Part shown: positions 4,226-7,044 of the stretch, piece after piece
How positions within the stretch are numbered: position 1 is the first letter of the stretch
Layout of the letters: each line of letters opens with the position of its first letter
Assembly (NCBI GenBank): GCA_025455665.1
Contig: JALOMC010000265.1
Location: forward strand, 1-7,044
Origin: Chitinophagaceae bacterium
GTDB taxonomy: Bacteria; Bacteroidota; Bacteroidia; Chitinophagales; Chitinophagaceae
Direction: 5' to 3'
Length of the DNA stretch: 7,044 nucleotides
Notes under the pieces: generated by a model
What the model saw: only the letters and a program-made list of their open reading frames with translations
Told to the model about the DNA's origin: nothing
Databases searched by the model: none
Made by a program: the position numbers and the translations under genes

Positions 4226-6664
4226 ATGAGAAAGCATTTCCTGACTCTTTGCGCCAGCTTGTTTACCATGCTATGCGCCCTGGCTACTCCGCCTACTGAA
4301 GCTATTGTAAAAGGGACCGTAACCGATGCCGCAAAGCAACCACTGGCCCAGGCCACTGTGGCGCTGCACCGCCTGTCCGACTCTGCCCTGGTGCGCACTG
4401 CCCTGACTGATAAGGATGGCCGCTTCGAAATCGGCGGCTTGCTCAAAGGCGAGTATTTCCTAAAAGCCAGTGCCACCGGCTATACCGAATTTGTAAGCGG
4501 CACCATCAGCCTGGCCCCCGGCGACCAGCATACCGCAGGCCCCATCAGCCTGCCAGCGCATGCCAAAGAGCTGCAGGGCGTTACCGTCACTGCCCGCCGG
4601 CCCCTTATCGAAATCAAAGCCGACAAAACCATCTTCAATGTTGAAAACAGCATCACCGGCCAGGGCAGCGATGCGCTGGAGCTGCTGACCAAAACGCCCG
4701 GCGTACAGGTAGACAACAATGAAAACATCAGCATGAAGGGCAAAACCGGCGTGCGGGTGTATGTAGATGGCCGCATGATGCAGCTGGATACTAAAGACCT
4801 GGCCGCCTACCTGCGCAGCATCAACAGCAACGATATTGAGGCCATCGAAATGATCAGCAATCCATCAGCCCGGTACGATGCCAGCGGCAATGCCGGCATC
4901 ATCAATATTCGTTTGAAAAAGAACAAGAAGTATGGCACCAATGGTTCTGTCAACCTTGGGCTGGTGCAGGGCATTACGCCCAAAGGCAATGGCAGTATTA
5001 ACCTGAACAACCGCAATAAAAAACTGAACCTGTTTGGCAACGTGGGGGGCAGCATTGGCAACTACGCTACTGATATGACACTGTATCGCATTCAAAACGA
5101 TACCCTGTACGATCAGCAGTCGCTCAATATCAGCCGCACCCGTGCTGTAAATGCCAAAATAGGCGCCGACTGGTACGCCAGCAGCCGCCAAACCTTTGGC
5201 GTACTGGCCACCATCAACCACAACGATGGACCCTGGAGCGCCAGCAGCACCACCCCCATTTACGACAACAAAACCGGCCAGCTGGCCAGCACCCTGGTAG
5301 CCAGCAACCGCATCCCCGGTAGCCGCACCAATGCCAATTTCAATGCCAACTACCGCTTTGCCGATACCAGCGGCTTCGAGCTAAATATTGATGCCGACTA
5401 TGGCCTGTTTCGTGGTGTAGGCCGCAGCTTGCAGCCCAACCGCTATTTGCGCCCCAATGGCTCCCTCGATCGTGAAGTCATTTTTGGCAACCATACGCCT
5501 ACCGATATCAATATCTACACTTTTAAGGCCGATGTAGAGCAGAAAAAATGGGGCGGCAAACTGGGCTACGGCGCCAAGTTCTCGTACGTAAAAACTGATA
5601 ACGCTTTCAACTTTTTCGACTACCAAAACGGCCAACCGGTGCTGAATACCGGCCGCAGCAACCAGTTTAGCTACACCGAAAATGTAAACGCAGCGTATGC
5701 TAACTACCAGCGCCAGCTGAGCGAAAAGTGGAGCCTGCAGGCAGGCCTGCGCCTGGAGCAAACCAACAGCGACGGGCAGCTGACCCGGGCTGATGGCCAA
5801 AAGCAGGAAGACGACCGCGTAAAACGCCACTACCTCGATTTTTTTCCCAGCGCCGCCCTCACCTGGAACTTCAATAAAACCAACACACTCAACCTTACTT
5901 ACAGCCGCCGCATCGATCGGCCTACCTACCAGGACCTCAACCCGTTTGAAAACAAACTGGACGAACTGACCTACGAAAAAGGCAACGCCTTTTTGCAACC
6001 GCAGTACACCGATAATGTCGAGCTGTCGCACACCTTCAAGGGCTTTCTTACCACCACAGTAGGCTACAGCTATGTCAAAGATTTTGCTACACAAATCACC
6101 GATACCACCAATGGCAAAGCCACTTTCATCCAGCAGCGCAACCTGGCCAGTCAGCAAATCATCAACTTCAGCGTAGGCGCTCCGCTACCCATTGCCAAGT
6201 GGTGGAATGGCTACCTCAACCTGTGGTACAATTACCAGATTTACAAAGGCACCTTCAACAATGGCCGCATCAACGAGCAGGTACCCACTTACGGCGTATA
6301 CATGCAAAACAGCTTTAACCTCAGCAAGAAAGGCCTCAAAGCTGAAATGACAGGTTGGTTCAACGGTCCGTCCATTTGGGCCGGCACCTGGCGCATTCGC
6401 CCCATGGGCAATCTCGACATTGGTGTGATGCAACCGCTGTTCAAAAACAAAGCCAGCATCAAGCTATCCATGACCGATGTGTTTCGTACCAATTTCTGGC
6501 GCTCCACCAACAATTTCGGCGGCGTATACATCCGCGGCCGCGGCCAGTGGGAGGCCCAAACTGTTCGCATCAATTTCACGTGGCGCTTTGGCAGCAACGA
6601 AGTAAAGAGCGCCCGGCAGCGCCAAACCGGCCTCGAAAGCGAAGCAGGCCGCATCAAAAACTAA
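4226..6664 (+). CDS. Outer-membrane beta-barrel protein, TonB-receptor-like (OMP_b-brl type)
   Basis: This 812-residue protein sits in the outer membrane. A signal peptide is seen at 1 to about 20 (MRKHF, a hydrophobic core, then ALA). Residues 27-110 form a carboxypeptidase-regulatory-like Ig domain (IVKGTVTDAAKQPLAQATVAL, TDKDGRFEIGGLLKGEYFLKAS). A plug-like region follows at about 117-235 (GVTVTARRP, LLTKTPGVQVD, VYVDGRMM, NDIEAIEMISNPSARYD, GNAGIINIRLKK). The rest is a barrel of alternating aromatic strands, ending in INFTWRFGSNEVKSARQRQTGLESEAGRIKN, a tail I recognise from this Bacteroidota family. The substrate is unknown: no SusD-like partner and no regulator is adjacent. ATG 4226 follows an AT-rich leader with no Shine-Dalgarno; CAGTTTTG at 4180-4187 is a 7/8 match to the -7 promoter motif. 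It is divergent from lpxC across 239 bases and is followed by a strong terminator. Confidence 0.92.
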   Translation: MRKHFLTLCASLFTMLCALATPPTEAIVKGTVTDAAKQPLAQATVALHRLSDSALVRTALTDKDGRFEIGGLLKGEYFLKASATGYTEFVSGTISLAPGDQHTAGPISLPAHAKELQGVTVTARRPLIEIKADKTIFNVENSITGQGSDALELLTKTPGVQVDNNENISMKGKTGVRVYVDGRMMQLDTKDLAAYLRSINSNDIEAIEMISNPSARYDASGNAGIINIRLKKNKKYGTNGSVNLGLVQGITPKGNGSINLNNRNKKLNLFGNVGGSIGNYATDMTLYRIQNDTLYDQQSLNISRTRAVNAKIGADWYASSRQTFGVLATINHNDGPWSASSTTPIYDNKTGQLASTLVASNRIPGSRTNANFNANYRFADTSGFELNIDADYGLFRGVGRSLQPNRYLRPNGSLDREVIFGNHTPTDINIYTFKADVEQKKWGGKLGYGAKFSYVKTDNAFNFFDYQNGQPVLNTGRSNQFSYTENVNAAYANYQRQLSEKWSLQAGLRLEQTNSDGQLTRADGQKQEDDRVKRHYLDFFPSAALTWNFNKTNTLNLTYSRRIDRPTYQDLNPFENKLDELTYEKGNAFLQPQYTDNVELSHTFKGFLTTTVGYSYVKDFATQITDTTNGKATFIQQRNLASQQIINFSVGAPLPIAKWWNGYLNLWYNYQIYKGTFNNGRINEQVPTYGVYMQNSFNLSKKGLKAEMTGWFNGPSIWAGTWRIRPMGNLDIGVMQPLFKNKASIKLSMTDVFRTNFWRSTNNFGGVYIRGRGQWEAQTVRINFTWRFGSNEVKSARQRQTGLESEAGRIKN

Positions 6665-6687
6665 GCATCGTTCACCACTCCATCACA

Positions 6688-6720
6688 CCCTTGCCGGCAC
6701 ATGCTGGCAAGGGCTTTTTT
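6688..6720 (+). terminator. Rho-independent terminator after the barrel gene
   Basis: CCCTTGCC (6688-6695) pairs perfectly with GGCAAGGG (6706-6713), with a further GCA/TGC pairing possible inside the loop. After one C comes a run of six T (6715-6720). It lies 24 bases past the TAA at 6662-6664. This is a textbook intrinsic terminator for the plus strand. Confidence 0.92.
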
Positions 6721-6783
6721 ATAATTTGACTTTGGGGCACTCAGCTGCGGTGCTCATCCCGGCAGCGGTAGGCCGCTCTCCGC

Positions 6784-6822
6784 ACTACTCCTCCCCCGCC
6801 TCCAGGCGGGGTGCGGGGTAGT
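6784..6822. repeat. GC-rich palindrome, REP-like
   Basis: CCCCGCCT (6794-6801) and AGGCGGGG (6804-6811) form an 8-base stem around a CC loop. An outer ACTAC/GTAGT pair (6784-6788 with 6818-6822) is separated by a small internal loop. There is no T-tail on either strand, so it is not a normal terminator. Its form resembles the short repeated palindromes found between genes in many bacteria, but its copy number cannot be judged from one window. The rest of 6721-6881 shows no gene. Confidence 0.5.
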
Positions 6823-6881
6823 ATCGTCCATCGGCCAGCCCATCGGCGGTGGTGCTACTATCGGCTGATGATCTGCAGCTA

Positions 6882-7044
6882 TCAGCCTTCAGTTGGCGTG
6901 CTGGCTGCGGTGTTCAACCGACCCTGCTGCTTCATCCATTCCATAGCCAGGCGTATTTGGCCAAAGCTGATCTGGTCGCCCATCACTTCTTTAATGGGGC
7001 CCATGCTTTGGGGCTGCAGCTCTGCTATCACATCGCAGCACTGC
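6882..7044 (-). CDS. C-terminal end of a protein of unknown function (partial)
   Basis: A minus-strand frame is open from the window edge (first full codon at 7043) for 53 residues and ends in TGA at 6884-6882, followed in frame by TAG. The residues look protein-like: an amphipathic stretch around VIAELQPQSMGPIKEVMGD, then ISFGQIRLAMEWMKQQGRL, which is probably helical, then a polar tail (NTAASTPTEG). I do not recognise the family. The other minus frame tested here stops within about 55 bases. An imperfect hairpin overlaps the stop (GGCTGAT 6863-6869 with ATCAGCC 6881-6887) but has no T-run after it. Confidence 0.6.
   Translation of the reverse strand, partial: QCCDVIAELQPQSMGPIKEVMGDQISFGQIRLAMEWMKQQGRLNTAASTPTEG

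Noticed and set aside
5381..6157. Minus-strand 258-residue open frame inside the barrel gene
   Set aside because: It lies wholly antisense to a clear barrel-coding region and has a repetitive Val/Gly/Ala-rich product without motifs.
6744..6916. Direct repeat GCTGCGGTG(C/T)TCA at 6744-6756 and 6904-6916
   Set aside because: It matches 12 of 13 bases, but one short pair in GC-rich sequence is too little to claim a duplication or attachment site.
1..7044. CRISPR array, tRNA, rRNA, insertion sequence, phage or defence genes
   Set aside because: I saw no spaced direct repeats, no cloverleaf, no transposase-like protein and no known defence domain in any convincing gene.

Overview
This window looks like the chromosome of a Bacteroidota bacterium, probably in or near Chitinophagaceae. 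The signs are an LpxC-to-FabZ arrangement (normally one fused gene in this phylum), a SusC-like/OMP_b-brl type outer-membrane barrel with an N-terminal carboxypeptidase-regulatory-like domain, AT-rich leaders without clear Shine-Dalgarno sequences, and matches to the Bacteroidota -7 promoter motif TAnnTTTG. The taxonomic call is inference from gene families; no rRNA or tRNA gene is visible.

Layout. Positions 3-44 hold the likely tail of an upstream plus-strand gene. A DUF2214-type four-helix membrane protein follows at 101-556 (+). It converges on a small cupin gene at 553-906 (-), and the two stop codons share one TTAA. A 155-base spacer (907-1061) is filled by two degenerate tandem arrays, both with an 8-base period. 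Next on the minus strand is an orphan ABC-type ATPase (1062-1679). A strong hairpin/T-tail terminator (1697-1732) separates it from lpxA (1754-2548), fabZ (2674-about 3084) and lpxC (3039-3986).

Divergent from lpxC, and 239 bases away, is a large outer-membrane beta-barrel gene (4226-6664, +) ending in a strong terminator (6688-6720). The remaining 324 bases hold a GC-rich palindrome (6784-6822) and the C-terminal end of a minus-strand gene of unknown function (6882-7044).

How the genes work together. LpxA and LpxC catalyse the first two steps of lipid A synthesis. FabZ dehydrates 3-hydroxyacyl-ACP, the same pool that LpxA draws on, so the cluster sets the balance between lipid A and phospholipid. 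The divergent barrel protein is also an outer-membrane product.

The main anomaly is the lpxC-fabZ junction. The linker expected in the Bacteroidota fusion protein is missing, and the FabZ frame is offset by one base at an AAAA run, with no normal start codon for FabZ. This is either a real lesion, a slippage-dependent fusion, or a sequence/assembly error. I found no CRISPR array, transposase, phage gene or defence system here.
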